A DNA stretch of 21,522 nt from Candidatus Opimibacter skivensis (GCA_016722045.1 JADKGY010000021.1:1-21522), one strand, 5' to 3'; positions 8,850 to 17,672 are shown, numbered from the stretch's first letter. Numbers and translations are program-made. Notes: generated by a model from the sequence alone, not told the origin.

Positions 8850-11540
8850 TTATTTTATTCTGAATTCTCTCCCGGTTCTAAAATCAACCACGTAAGGAAG
8901 GTCACCTTTTCTATCTGAAATATATAAATATCCTTCTTTAGCATAAGGATAGGAATTGACATCAAATCCTGAATATGTACCGTAAACATGTCCATCCTTG
9001 TCAAACACTATCAAGTGTTGAATTACTTCCCCTGTAGCATTTTCAGCATAAGATATGCCATCATAATGACCTTTCAATTCTCTGACAGAATTCGATTTAC
9101 CAGTACCAAGATGAATGAGTGGCTTACCCGCCATAAAAGCATAAACATTTGTAGAATCCTTTAAGGCAAATACAATATCTCCATAAAGTTTTCCAAGAAA
9201 ATCAATCTGATTCCATACAGTTCCAACAATTTCTTCTCCTGTAATTCGCATGATCCCTCTTCGAGAACCTTGATAAGTCATGAGCAAAGTGGTATCAGCT
9301 GGAAAAATATAAAGATCATCAAATCCTGTATGAAGAATCTCTTTTCCATTCAAATCAATCACTGCACTGAAGACAGCCCCGGACTTATCTTCTCCTTTAA
9401 CAATCGTATATGAATGTTCGTAAGAATAAACAGATTTATATTTTAGAGGGGTTATTACTTTTCCTTTCAAATCTATAACACCTACAACCATATCGGGACT
9501 TACCTTATCAAATAATACACTTTCTTTAATTCCTGCCTTTTTTGTGACTATCACGCGGGGGTATTTAAGTTCACTCTCAATTGTGTTGTATTTAAGTATG
9601 TAGGGCTCATTTGAAATCAGTTTACCCTTTCTGTCATACAAGACTGATTTATTTTGAGCGACGTTAAAGGCAGCAAATAATTCCCTGTTGATCACAACGA
9701 TAGTTTGGTAATCTGGCTCAATCAGCCATTGACCGCTCAGATCCACAACACCACTTCGAAAAGACTTCTTTCCTGATAATAAATCCGCTTCGTTAAACAC
9801 GACCACTGCCCCATTGACAGCAGGGTCCGAGTTGGAATTTCGATTGGGTTCAATACAGATATAATCCCTGGGAACAATATTTTGCCCAAGACGATTTAGA
9901 ATATAGATATTCTTATCCTGAGTTGATTTTTTCGCTACATAATACCGATGTGAATATAATTTAAATACAAAATTTTTTTCCTGAATAGAGGTGTATAACT
10001 CACTTACCGGAATCCCCTTTTGATCTAATAGCTGGTCCATACCGCCAATATGTGAAATCGCAAGGTAAATATTCATGTCATATTCCCTTCCGACCTCAGT
10101 CCCTTTGAGATCATAGGTTATAATTAAATCCTTAAAGCGAGACTCGATGGTAGTATCCCAACTGCTAATTTGTTTAGAGGATTTTGAAAATGGAATTATC
10201 TCCTTCCCTTCTATTGAAAATATACCAGACATTGAATCACTGTACACTGTAAGGAGAGGCTGAGAAGCATGTAGTTCAATCCGTTTATAAACCGGTTGCA
10301 CTATTATTTTACCACTTATATCTGCGATTCCATAAGTGTATTTATATTCATTTTTTCGATTTATCAAAAACAAATCGGGGAAACGACTGTAATTATATAC
10401 GATATGGACTGAGTCCAAATGCGAGATGATATGTCCGGAATGATCTAAAACACCAGTACTATTTCCCTTATTAAAGCTAATATAATTATTATTTTGCTTC
10501 TCAATAAAATCAAAAGTCGGCTGAAGGACTAAATTGCCCTTAGCATCTACAAGACCGTACATATTATTTTTTCTTAAAATATAGATCTCATCATCATCCT
10601 TATTGATGATAAGTTGTCCACCCGGAATTTCAAACTTCTTATTTCCGGATTTGTCTAATAGAATGGCAGATTCAAATCCATTTACAATAATATATTTTTT
10701 ATTAAAGTTAAATACTTCACTAAAATCACCTGCACTTTGAATTTGATTTTGAACCGCAATACCTTCAAGGTCCAAAAGTGTTTCATACCGATTTTTGTTT
10801 ATAGTCGCATTCAAAATAATAAACGATCCATTATCACTCATCACGATTCTGGTATATGAATAGGGTGTGACTGTGTTTTTCATTCTGTCATACAGTGCTT
10901 CCTGATTTTGCTCATCTCTGAATACGATAAACCTGTCTGTAAGGGCGGACCCGTCGTATATATCATCCTTGAGGATCAATTGACCTGCAGTATCAACAAA
11001 ATTGATCTTGTCATTTTGCCTAATTACTCTTACCAGTCCTGTCCGAAATACTTCAGACGAATTGTCAATCGCAGTTTTAGAACTTCTCAACGTTGTCTGA
11101 ATAAATGATTTTGGAATAGAAACCGGATGATAAGGGTTAACATAATATTCTACCTTTGCAAAATTGTCCTTAATTTTATAAAGCTGAATATTAATATACT
11201 TACCACCGCTATAATTTTGATACGCAGTATCAAATACTGCATTAACAAGTTCATCTAAGTTTCTTTCATCTTTTTCAAACACTTTTACATTTACCTGATT
11301 GGGTAATAATATCTTTCCAAATATATCTATGATACCCCAAAGTCCATTTTTTTTAAACGCCCCAACTTTATTCCTGCTATAAAATCTGACATCTTCAAAT
11401 TGAGGTTCTACAATAATTTTTCCCTGCATGTCAGCAATACCATACTTCCCATTTTTCAGAAAGGGCAATACCGTAGTTTGGCTGAATGAAATACCTGCCC
11501 CCAGAAGGATTGATATTAAAATGATATTTATAATTTTCAT
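8850..11540 (-). CDS. Large exported WG-repeat protein
   Basis: Protein of 896 residues starting MKIINIILISILLGAGISFSQ, a clear export signal of ~20 residues. The frame is open 22 codons further upstream but that part is not signal-like. The body contains repeats of the WG/KWG type (short beta units of the form G-[IL]-x-D-x-x-G-K-x-[IL]-x-P). Examples are YGIADMQGKIIVEPQFEDV (~33), WGIIDIFGKILLP (~68), YGLVDAKGNLVLQP (~328), YGIADISGKIIVQPVYKRI (~403), and later copies with VVDLSG, VIDLKGK and VIDLNGK. Only one copy keeps the W; the others have Y, S, R or V before G. Such proteins are common in Bacteroidota and are thought to be repetitive beta-sheet binding modules in the periplasm or at the surface; the actual function is unknown. 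It converges with msrB and no clear terminator hairpin is visible between them. Confidence 0.8.
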   Translation of the reverse strand: MKIINIILISILLGAGISFSQTTVLPFLKNGKYGIADMQGKIIVEPQFEDVRFYSRNKVGAFKKNGLWGIIDIFGKILLPNQVNVKVFEKDERNLDELVNAVFDTAYQNYSGGKYINIQLYKIKDNFAKVEYYVNPYHPVSIPKSFIQTTLRSSKTAIDNSSEVFRTGLVRVIRQNDKINFVDTAGQLILKDDIYDGSALTDRFIVFRDEQNQEALYDRMKNTVTPYSYTRIVMSDNGSFIILNATINKNRYETLLDLEGIAVQNQIQSAGDFSEVFNFNKKYIIVNGFESAILLDKSGNKKFEIPGGQLIINKDDDEIYILRKNNMYGLVDAKGNLVLQPTFDFIEKQNNNYISFNKGNSTGVLDHSGHIISHLDSVHIVYNYSRFPDLFLINRKNEYKYTYGIADISGKIIVQPVYKRIELHASQPLLTVYSDSMSGIFSIEGKEIIPFSKSSKQISSWDTTIESRFKDLIITYDLKGTEVGREYDMNIYLAISHIGGMDQLLDQKGIPVSELYTSIQEKNFVFKLYSHRYYVAKKSTQDKNIYILNRLGQNIVPRDYICIEPNRNSNSDPAVNGAVVVFNEADLLSGKKSFRSGVVDLSGQWLIEPDYQTIVVINRELFAAFNVAQNKSVLYDRKGKLISNEPYILKYNTIESELKYPRVIVTKKAGIKESVLFDKVSPDMVVGVIDLKGKVITPLKYKSVYSYEHSYTIVKGEDKSGAVFSAVIDLNGKEILHTGFDDLYIFPADTTLLMTYQGSRRGIMRITGEEIVGTVWNQIDFLGKLYGDIVFALKDSTNVYAFMAGKPLIHLGTGKSNSVRELKGHYDGISYAENATGEVIQHLIVFDKDGHVYGTYSGFDVNSYPYAKEGYLYISDRKGDLPYVVDFRTGREFRIK

Positions 11541-11821
11541 TTCAGACTTTCTATTTATTCCCCTGGAAAACCATCGGTGAACTATAAACGGGAAGAACAC
11601 CTCCATTTTGGCCCGTAAGAGGCAATGTGATGAAATTGCTGGAAGAGAATCTTAGCACACGAGGCGATAAAAAGCTTCTATAAAACATATCCCATTTATT
11701 TCTGGTTTTTTAGGATAGATATGCCAACAATACTAATTAATAAAATTTAAACCAACTCCTCTCCTTACTTAAATATTATCTTAAGAATTTAAATATATTC
11801 TATATCTCATTGTCAGATATA

Positions 11822-12025
11822 TCATCCTGCTAATAAATCACGGGCAGATTTTAATTTAATTTTTCCTTCTTTAGCGAGATTTACCTGTTCCACCGCCTCT
11901 TTTATTCCTTCGAGAATTTCAGCTTTATAAGGGCTGATAGGTTTAACTTTTACAAACTATAATTGCTTCAAAAGTTCAAGCAAAAACTCTGCTTTTTGAT
12001 CTTCCACTTCCACAATTAATTTCAT
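11822..12025 (-). pseudogene. Small antitoxin-like gene with an in-frame amber stop
   Basis: Reading from ATG at 12025, the frame gives MKLIVEVEDQKAEFLLELLKQ-L, then TAG at 11957-11959 (codon 23), then continues without another stop as FVKVKPISPYKAEILEGIKE through LAKEGKIKLKSARDLLAG to TGA at 11822-11824. The whole 67-codon product resembles small Bacteroidota proteins (MKLIVEV...SYVKVKPI...ARDLL) that usually precede a RelE/ParE-type toxin. No toxin frame is seen downstream (11541-11821) or upstream, so this looks like an orphan remnant. One base change would restore it. The stop could be real inactivation or a sequencing error, but it lies in the otherwise clean central part of the window. 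The rest of the 594-base gap between ftsH and the WG-repeat gene is AT-rich and I see nothing else in it. Confidence 0.6.
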
Positions 12026-12134
12026 GGTTTTACTATTTTCCCTTTGAATTATGTTTCGCTTAAGCCTGCTAAACTTCTGATTATCCGAAGCAAGATTGCC
12101 TTGCACGACCCCACTGCTCTTCGCCCTCTGCCCT

Positions 12135-14168
12135 TTATATCTGCTCCAAATCCGGATCATTCTCCGGAAGAGGAATAAAATTCGGAATCGGTGGTATAAG
12201 ATTATTCCCCTGATCCACCGCATCCGTTACAGGATCTTCATCCTTACCCGGATGTCCTTTTACTACCCAAGGTCTCGCACCAATTAATCTTTCGATATCT
12301 GATTTGTGAATAACCTCTTTTTCAAGAAGCGTTTTCGCCAGTATTTCAAGATCTCCTTTATGCGATCTCAACAATTCCTGCGCACGTGCATACTGTCCAT
12401 CAATAATAATCCGAACACGATTGTCAATCAGTGTTGCTGTATCTTCTGAATATGGTTTTGAAAACTGGTCCTGTGACAAACCATAGAATGACACATTACC
12501 TACCTCCACATCAAGTCCATAAATAGAGACCATACTATACGCCATCTTCGTCACGTGATCAAGATCACTTTGCGCACCAGTAGATATTTTATCAAAGATC
12601 ACACTCTCTGCAGCTCTTCCTCCAAGTGCCATACACATGCGATCAAGCATCTGCTCGGTACGTGTGATATATTCTTCCTTCGGACTGTATTGCGCAAAAC
12701 CCAATGTACCAACACCTCTGGGTACAATCGTAACCTTCACTAATGGCGATGCATGTTCCAGGTACCAGCCACAAATAGCATGTCCTGCTTCATGATACGC
12801 TATGATCTCTTTCTCTTCAGGGGAGATCAGCTTATTTCTCTTTTCAAGACCACCGATCACTCTATCCAGTGCATAATGAAAATCATCAAGATCGACCTCC
12901 GTTTTGTTACGGCGGGCAGCCACCAATGCAGCTTCATTACAAACATTAGCAATATCAGCTCCTGCAAAACCAGGTGTCATTTCACTTAGAATCTTCGGAT
13001 CAACAGATAATCCCTTCTTGATATTCTTGAGATGTACTTTGAAGATCGCTTCACGTCCTACAAGATCAGGGCGCTCTAATCCAATCTGTCTGTCGAATCG
13101 TCCCGGACGCATCAAGGCATTGTCAAGTATGTCCGGTCTGTTCGTAGCTGCCATCAGGATCACTCCCTTATCTGTACTGAAACCATCCATCTCAACAAGT
13201 AGTTGATTGAGCGTATTCTCACGCTCATCATTTCCACCCTGGAATGCATTTCGTCCACGAGCTCTTCCAATCGCATCAATCTCATCGATGAATACAATAC
13301 AAGGCGCCTTCTCTCTTGCCTGTTTGAACAGGTCGCGCACACGCGATGCTCCTACCCCAACAAACATCTCAACGAAATCAGAACCTGAAATCGAAAAGAA
13401 CGGTACAGCCGCTTCACCTGCTACTGCTTTTGCTAAAAGTGTTTTCCCCGTTCCCGGAGGACCTACAAGAAGAACACCTTTAGGAATTTTTCCACCGAGT
13501 GCCGTATATTTTTTTGGATGTTTCAGGAAGTCTACCACTTCCATTACTTCCTCCTTGGCTTCTTCAAGACCTGCCACATCAGCGAAAGTGACAGTGACCT
13601 TTGAATCCTTTTCAAAAAGTGTGGCTTTGCTTTTTCCAATATTAAATATCTGTGCTCCGGGACCTCCAGATCCACCAGATACTCTGCGCATCATAAAGAT
13701 CCAAAGACCAAGAAAAAGGAAGATCGGAATGAGCCAACCCATCAATGGGCCAACCCAGTTTTCTTTGTCTACATAGTCCGGATAAACCCTCAGCTCCGGA
13801 GACACACGCGCATTGAGTGCATTGATATCATTGGCAAATGATTCCGGTGGGCCGATGTTGAATACATAACTTGGCCTGGCCTTATTGAAAGTAGTTTCAC
13901 TCAGCTTTTTATACTGAGGCTTGGTCATACTTTCTTTTTTGATGTATACCCTGGCGTCTTTCTTATTGACGACCTCGATCTTGGACACATCTCCGGCTTC
14001 CACCATTTCCACAAACTTCTGGAAGTTGATAGTCTCTGTGGAAATCTCGTTGAGGAACATCAGGTTAAAGATGATCAGCCCGAGAATGATACTACCGTAG
14101 ATCCAGTATGAATTGAAAGTGAACTTGTTCCCCGGCTTTTTATCCTGATTATTATTTTCTTCGCTCAT
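12135..14168 (-). CDS. ftsH: ATP-dependent zinc metalloprotease FtsH
   Basis: Membrane-bound AAA+ protease that degrades misassembled membrane proteins and short-lived regulators. It has 677 residues from ATG 14168 (MSEENNNQDK), which has AAAGGAA a few bases upstream; the open frame extends 25 codons further but without family features. Order of parts: TM1 (~22-40), periplasmic region, TM2 (~142-160), a glycine-rich linker, the AAA domain with Walker A GPPGTGKT (236-243), Walker B IVFIDEID (291-298) and the second region of homology ATNRPDILDNALMRPGRFDR with R357 and R360. Then comes the zinc protease domain with HEAGH (459-463) and the third ligand D535 (GAQSDLDHV). The C-terminal tail is acidic and proline-rich. 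All catalytic residues are present. It lies 101 bases after rsfS, probably in one transcript. Confidence 0.97.
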   Translation of the reverse strand: MSEENNNQDKKPGNKFTFNSYWIYGSIILGLIIFNLMFLNEISTETINFQKFVEMVEAGDVSKIEVVNKKDARVYIKKESMTKPQYKKLSETTFNKARPSYVFNIGPPESFANDINALNARVSPELRVYPDYVDKENWVGPLMGWLIPIFLFLGLWIFMMRRVSGGSGGPGAQIFNIGKSKATLFEKDSKVTVTFADVAGLEEAKEEVMEVVDFLKHPKKYTALGGKIPKGVLLVGPPGTGKTLLAKAVAGEAAVPFFSISGSDFVEMFVGVGASRVRDLFKQAREKAPCIVFIDEIDAIGRARGRNAFQGGNDERENTLNQLLVEMDGFSTDKGVILMAATNRPDILDNALMRPGRFDRQIGLERPDLVGREAIFKVHLKNIKKGLSVDPKILSEMTPGFAGADIANVCNEAALVAARRNKTEVDLDDFHYALDRVIGGLEKRNKLISPEEKEIIAYHEAGHAICGWYLEHASPLVKVTIVPRGVGTLGFAQYSPKEEYITRTEQMLDRMCMALGGRAAESVIFDKISTGAQSDLDHVTKMAYSMVSIYGLDVEVGNVSFYGLSQDQFSKPYSEDTATLIDNRVRIIIDGQYARAQELLRSHKGDLEILAKTLLEKEVIHKSDIERLIGARPWVVKGHPGKDEDPVTDAVDQGNNLIPPIPNFIPLPENDPDLEQI

Positions 14169-14269
14169 TATATTCCTTTGTAAAATCTTCGTAAATGACT
14201 TATAACGGTAACACCGATGATAAGGTTTTAAATTGATGATCAAGTCTATCGATCTCTGGACGAAACCCG

Positions 14270-14656
14270 TCAGACATTCTGATATTCGATCATTTCCGCG
14301 TCACTCCAAAGCTGCTCCAGATCGTAGTAATGCCTGGTCTCCGGGTGAAAAATATGGACGACGACATCAAAGTAATCCATACATACCCACTTGGCATGCT
14401 GAGTCCCCTCTACATGGGCCGGTCCGAGGTGCAGTTCTGCCCTTAGCCGACGTTCAATATTCTGGGAAATAGCTCTGACCTGTGTAGTAGAATCACCTTC
14501 GCAGACGATAAAATAATCTGCAGGCGCGTCATCTATGTCTTTGAGGTTGAGAAGAATGATATTTTTTCCTTTGATATCTGTGATGCAGTCTATGATCCGA
14601 TCTGTAAGATCATTACTTATTGTTTTCGCCTGGATGGCTTTTTTCGCGCTTACCAA
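14270..14656 (-). CDS. rsfS: Ribosome silencing factor RsfS
   Basis: Binds ribosomal protein L14 on the large subunit and blocks subunit joining when nutrients are short. The product has 128 residues. The family core is clear: residues ~45-122 with DDAPADYFIVCEGDSTTQVR, HVEGTQHAKWVCMDYFDVVV, HIFHPETRHYYDLEQLW and SDAEM. The frame begins with TTG at 14656 (MVSAKKAIQAKT); an in-frame TAA lies four codons upstream (TAA AAA CAT GAA CAT TTG), so no ATG start exists in this frame. An ATG at about 14668 is in a different frame and stops at once. Weak initiation from TTG is therefore the simplest reading. rsfS next to ftsH, divergent from birA, is an arrangement I recall from other Bacteroidota. Confidence 0.93.
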   Translation of the reverse strand: MVSAKKAIQAKTISNDLTDRIIDCITDIKGKNIILLNLKDIDDAPADYFIVCEGDSTTQVRAISQNIERRLRAELHLGPAHVEGTQHAKWVCMDYFDVVVHIFHPETRHYYDLEQLWSDAEMIEYQNV

Positions 14657-14829
14657 ATGTTCATGTTTTTAGTGAAAAGAATCAGCCTGGAAAATCCCTG
14701 GTAATTCTTGATATCCTTTCTTTTACCTTACTTCGCTTCAGGTGTTTATATTAATTCAGACGTAAGATAATTGTTTCGTGGAAGATTACGTTTCCGCGAT
14801 TCAAAGGTAAGGCTCTTTTAAGGCAAATC
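14657..14829. promoter_or_regulatory. Divergent promoter region between rsfS-ftsH and birA-cinA
   Basis: This 173-base gap must hold promoters for both operons. On the minus strand TACCTTTG at 14809-14802 fits the Bacteroidota -7 pattern TAnnTTTG and points towards rsfS, but I find no TTTG at the usual -33 spacing. Ahead of birA, CGTGGAA (14777-14783) and TTCCGCG (14792-14798) can pair with one G-U wobble around an 8-base loop. This could be a leader stem for birA or chance. Both sites are weak calls from pattern matching. Confidence 0.3.
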
Positions 14830-15552
14830 ATGGAAGATTTAAGACTATACGAAACCCTTGATTCAACTAACAAAGAATCCCAAAGATTGTTGGTTTCAGG
14901 CCAAAAACTACATGGATCAGCCATTTTAGCTCTGGATCAGACCGAAGGTCGTGGCCAATATGGCAGGTCATGGTTTTCGGAACCTGGTAATCATCTCGCG
15001 ATTTCGATCATTCTGCAACTGGATTATATGCTAGTAGAGGACTTACCGCTCCTTTCACTGAAAACAAGTATTGATGTGGTTCGTTCACTTTCTTTTTTCG
15101 CTCCGGAACTGAAACCCCTCATCAAATGGCCAAATGATATTTATGTGGGAAATCTGAAACTAGCCGGCATCCTGATTGAAAATTCGATTTCATCTTCAAA
15201 AGTCCAGCATTCCATCATCGGCATCGGGATGAATGTCAATGAATCTGCATTCCCCTCCGATCTAACGAATCCGATTTCACTTTTCTTACTGACAGACAGG
15301 AAATTTGAAATAATCCCACTGGGTGAGAAACTGAAAAAAGAAATGATGAAGGTGCTGGATGAGCCAATTGAAAAATGGAAACCTGAATATGATCAGTTGA
15401 TCTATGGATTGGGTAATCAAAAAGATTTCGAATTGAATGGTAAAAATGTGATCGCTACAATTATTGGGGTCGGGACTGATGGAAAATTATCACTTGATAT
15501 AGATGGACGAAGTAAGTCTTATTTTTCACATGAAATTAAATGGTTGAAATAA
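14830..15552 (+). CDS. birA: Biotin--[acetyl-CoA-carboxylase] ligase (no DNA-binding domain)
   Basis: Activates biotin with ATP to biotinyl-AMP and attaches it to the lysine of biotin carboxyl carrier proteins. Of 240 residues, the catalytic domain fills residues ~1-185 with the loop GRGQYGRSW (40-48), KWPNDIYV (99-106) and the lysine motif KLAGILIE (110-117), then GIGMNVN. A small C-terminal SH3-like domain follows (~195-240). The N-terminal helix-turn-helix of E. coli BirA is absent, so this protein cannot act as the classical biotin repressor (group I ligase). It is transcribed away from rsfS, and its TAA is directly followed by the cinA ATG with no gap, so the two genes are surely one transcript. 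Confidence 0.95.
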   Translation: MEDLRLYETLDSTNKESQRLLVSGQKLHGSAILALDQTEGRGQYGRSWFSEPGNHLAISIILQLDYMLVEDLPLLSLKTSIDVVRSLSFFAPELKPLIKWPNDIYVGNLKLAGILIENSISSSKVQHSIIGIGMNVNESAFPSDLTNPISLFLLTDRKFEIIPLGEKLKKEMMKVLDEPIEKWKPEYDQLIYGLGNQKDFELNGKNVIATIIGVGTDGKLSLDIDGRSKSYFSHEIKWLK

Positions 15553-16788
15553 ATGAAGGCAGCAATACTGACGATAGGTGATGAAATCATGATCGGGCAG
15601 ATCGTGGATACGAATAGTACGTGGATCGCAGCCTGGCTTGATCTAAATGGCTGGAAGGTGACGCGCAAACTGGGCGTAAGAGATGAAATCCCAGAAATCA
15701 TTAAAGGAATTGATCTGTGTTATGAAGATGCAGACCTGGTCATCACTACCGGTGGCCTGGGACCCACAAAAGATGATCTCACCAAAGATGCATTGTGTCA
15801 ATATTATAATTCCAAATTGATATGGCATGAAGAAACATGGTCACGGGTAAAAGAAATTCTAAAGCGCATCAATCGTGAACCATCTGACCTGCATAAAGTA
15901 CAATGTTACTTACCTGAGAATGCGCGAATCATTCCAAATGACCAGGGATCTGCTCCGGGGATGATGTTTGAAGAAAGTAATAAAATTCTTGTTTCAGTTC
16001 CGGGCGTGCCTCATGAAATGAAGCATCTACTGTCAGAAAAGATAATTCAATTGCTTCCTAAAGGTGAAGCTGTCGAACATCGATTTGTTCGTACTGCCGG
16101 AGAAGGAGAAACTGTACTGGCAGAAATGATAGAAGACATTGAGTCCGCTCTTCCATCAGATATCAAATTAGCCTATTTGCCTTCCTTCAGCCAGGTGACA
16201 TTGCGATTGACAAGTTATGGTGACGGAAAGAAGGTAAGGATGGATGTTTTACAAAAACAAATTGTGGATCGTCTTGGTGATCTTGTGTATAGTACATCAC
16301 TTGATATTTCACTTTCAAAATCAATCGGTGACATCCTGAGAAAGCGGAATGAAACCATAGGTACAGGTGAAAGTTGTACCGGTGGATATTTATCTCATCT
16401 CATCACTGCAGTATCAGGCTCATCTGATTACTTCATAGGGTCTATTGTTCCATATGCATACCGGATGAAGACATCAGAACTGGATGTCCCTCAGGAAATG
16501 CTGTGGGAATTTGGTGCTGTCAGTGAAGAAGTGGTCAGATCAATGGCAGCAGGTGTGCGTAAAAATCTTGATGTCACATGGGCATTATCGACGAGTGGAA
16601 TTGCAGGTCCAACAGGTGGTACACCTCAAAAACCAGTAGGTACAATCTGGATTGCATGTTCGGGACCTAATGGCACTAAAGCGAGATTATTGAAATTGAC
16701 TCGGGATCGGGTGAGCAATATTGAATATGCTTCGATAGCGGCGTTGGTGTTGTTGAGGAAGATGCTGTTGGAAGAAGGCGAAGGCTGA
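15553..16788 (+). CDS. cinA: CinA family protein (nicotinamide-nucleotide amidohydrolase type)
   Basis: Two-domain protein of 411 residues. The N-terminal MoCF-like domain (~1-170) carries ITTGGLGPTKDD (64-75) and belongs to the COG1058 group with ADP-ribose pyrophosphatase activity in some members. The C-terminal PncC domain (~255-405) carries GESCTGG (272-278) and SGIAGPTGGTPQKPVGT (348-364), the pattern of NMN deamidases that recycle nicotinamide mononucleotide to NaMN. The expected role is NAD salvage or pyridine nucleotide repair in the cytoplasm. Its ATG directly abuts the birA stop. The last residues (EEGEG) and the TGA are encoded inside a short repeated sequence that continues into the intergenic region, so the C-terminal end may have been reshaped by repeat insertion. 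Confidence 0.93.
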   Translation: MKAAILTIGDEIMIGQIVDTNSTWIAAWLDLNGWKVTRKLGVRDEIPEIIKGIDLCYEDADLVITTGGLGPTKDDLTKDALCQYYNSKLIWHEETWSRVKEILKRINREPSDLHKVQCYLPENARIIPNDQGSAPGMMFEESNKILVSVPGVPHEMKHLLSEKIIQLLPKGEAVEHRFVRTAGEGETVLAEMIEDIESALPSDIKLAYLPSFSQVTLRLTSYGDGKKVRMDVLQKQIVDRLGDLVYSTSLDISLSKSIGDILRKRNETIGTGESCTGGYLSHLITAVSGSSDYFIGSIVPYAYRMKTSELDVPQEMLWEFGAVSEEVVRSMAAGVRKNLDVTWALSTSGIAGPTGGTPQKPVGTIWIACSGPNGTKARLLKLTRDRVSNIEYASIAALVLLRKMLLEEGEG

Positions 16789-16993
16789 GGCGAAGGCGAA
16801 GGCTGAGGCAAAAGCTTTTTTGTAACTTTAAATAACCACTGATTTAAACCAGGTTTATAACTGTTAGATTATAATTATCGGTCCCTAATTCTAATTAATA
16901 ACGATAACTGAGAAAGAAGTGCAAAATCCATTTTGCTTCTCCATATCCTTCGCCTTTTTTCAAACCTCCTTCGCCTCAGCCTCAGCCTTCGCC
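16778..16993. repeat. Inverted repeat pair built from GGCGAAGGCTGA units
   Basis: The left arm (16778-16810) contains GGCGAAGGCTGA twice (16778-16789 and 16796-16807), separated by GGCGAA. The right arm (16968-16993) is the reverse complement of the same units: its complement begins GGCGAAGGCTGAGGC (15 bases identical to the left arm) and ends GGCTGAGGCGAAGG (14 bases identical). A third partial copy, CCTTCGCC, is at 16947-16954. The arms enclose about 157 bases and face each other between the convergent cinA and dinB-like genes. The left arm supplies the stop codon of cinA. Possible roles are a dispersed intergenic repeat or a long-stem bidirectional end of transcription. Confidence 0.6.
16921..16936. 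terminator. Candidate bidirectional terminator hairpin
   Basis: GCAAAAT-CC-ATTTTGC (16921-16936) is a perfect 7-bp inverted repeat. After two unpaired bases the pairing resumes with AGAA on the left (16915-16918) and TTCT on the right (16937-16940). It sits between the convergent cinA and YfiT-like genes, where a shared terminator is expected. The T run after it is weak (TTCT on the plus strand, CTTCTTTCT on the minus strand), so the call is tentative. Confidence 0.35.
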
Positions 16994-16997
16994 TTTT

Positions 16998-17537
16998 TTA
17001 GAGCCAACCCTCTCTCTCTATTAACCCCGTCACATGCCCCAGATGATGCTCACAATGCCACGCGTACATCGCCACCACTTTATTCAACACCATCCATCGA
17101 TTATGCTCAGGATGTGTGAAGCCAAGATCCCATTGTGTCTCATTCATATCTTCCATGATCGTCACCCAACGATGATGAATGCCATAAAGCAGGTGGATTG
17201 AAACAGATGGATCAAGTTTGCTATCTACAAGTTTCGCCCACTCCGCTTCTGCATATGGCTTAATGACCGGCTTGTCTTCTGTAAGGGCAAGCTTGAAACG
17301 GATATAAGCATTCATATGGCTGTCCGCAACATGATGAACAACCTGTCGCACGGTCCATCCTTCTGGTCGATAGGGAGTATCTAATTGATCTTCATCGAGA
17401 GGCCCCACAGCATCCCGGATCCGATCCGGAAACTCAGCTATTTTTTTGATGGATTCATTTCTCACTGCTTCGGAGATTTCCTTTGACCAGTCAAATTTGC
17501 CAACTGGGTATCTTAATTTTTCCAATGTTTCTTCCAT
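16998..17537 (-). CDS. YfiT-like DinB-superfamily metal-dependent hydrolase/transferase
   Basis: A 179-residue four-helix-bundle protein of the DinB/YfiT group. The three metal-binding histidines are visible: H68 in VVHHVADSHMNAYIRF, and H161 and H165 in YAWHCEHHLGHV. Their spacing matches B. subtilis YfiT. The N-terminal LRYPVGKFDW and the RPEGWTVRQVVHH segment are also typical. Known relatives are annotated as putative metal-dependent hydrolases, and some DinB-fold proteins are thiol S-transferases (bacillithiol, mycothiol). The substrate here cannot be read from sequence. The ATG at 17537 is preceded by a short intergenic region shared with the divergent sigma factor gene. It converges with cinA. 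Confidence 0.88.
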   Translation of the reverse strand: MEETLEKLRYPVGKFDWSKEISEAVRNESIKKIAEFPDRIRDAVGPLDEDQLDTPYRPEGWTVRQVVHHVADSHMNAYIRFKLALTEDKPVIKPYAEAEWAKLVDSKLDPSVSIHLLYGIHHRWVTIMEDMNETQWDLGFTHPEHNRWMVLNKVVAMYAWHCEHHLGHVTGLIEREGWL

Positions 17538-17672
17538 GGCAGAAAGTTAATACGATGAATGTGATGATTGATCCAGTTTTTAGACCAACTCAGCGACTTT
17601 TTTGTAAATCGGTTGTCATTCGGTTGAATTGATTACCACTATTACGGGATTTTTCCGATATTTAGTTCGGTT

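Noticed and set aside
13207..13776. A 189-codon open frame on the plus strand opposite ftsH.
   Set aside because: It lies wholly antisense to the conserved AAA domain of ftsH, is proline/serine-rich in the way expected of a codon-shadow frame, and resembles no family I know.
14802..14809. TACCTTTG as the rsfS promoter -7 element.
   Set aside because: Matches TAnnTTTG, but the motif is short, no -33 TTTG is found at the usual distance, and the leader would be about 140 bases; kept only as a weak remark in the intergenic feature.
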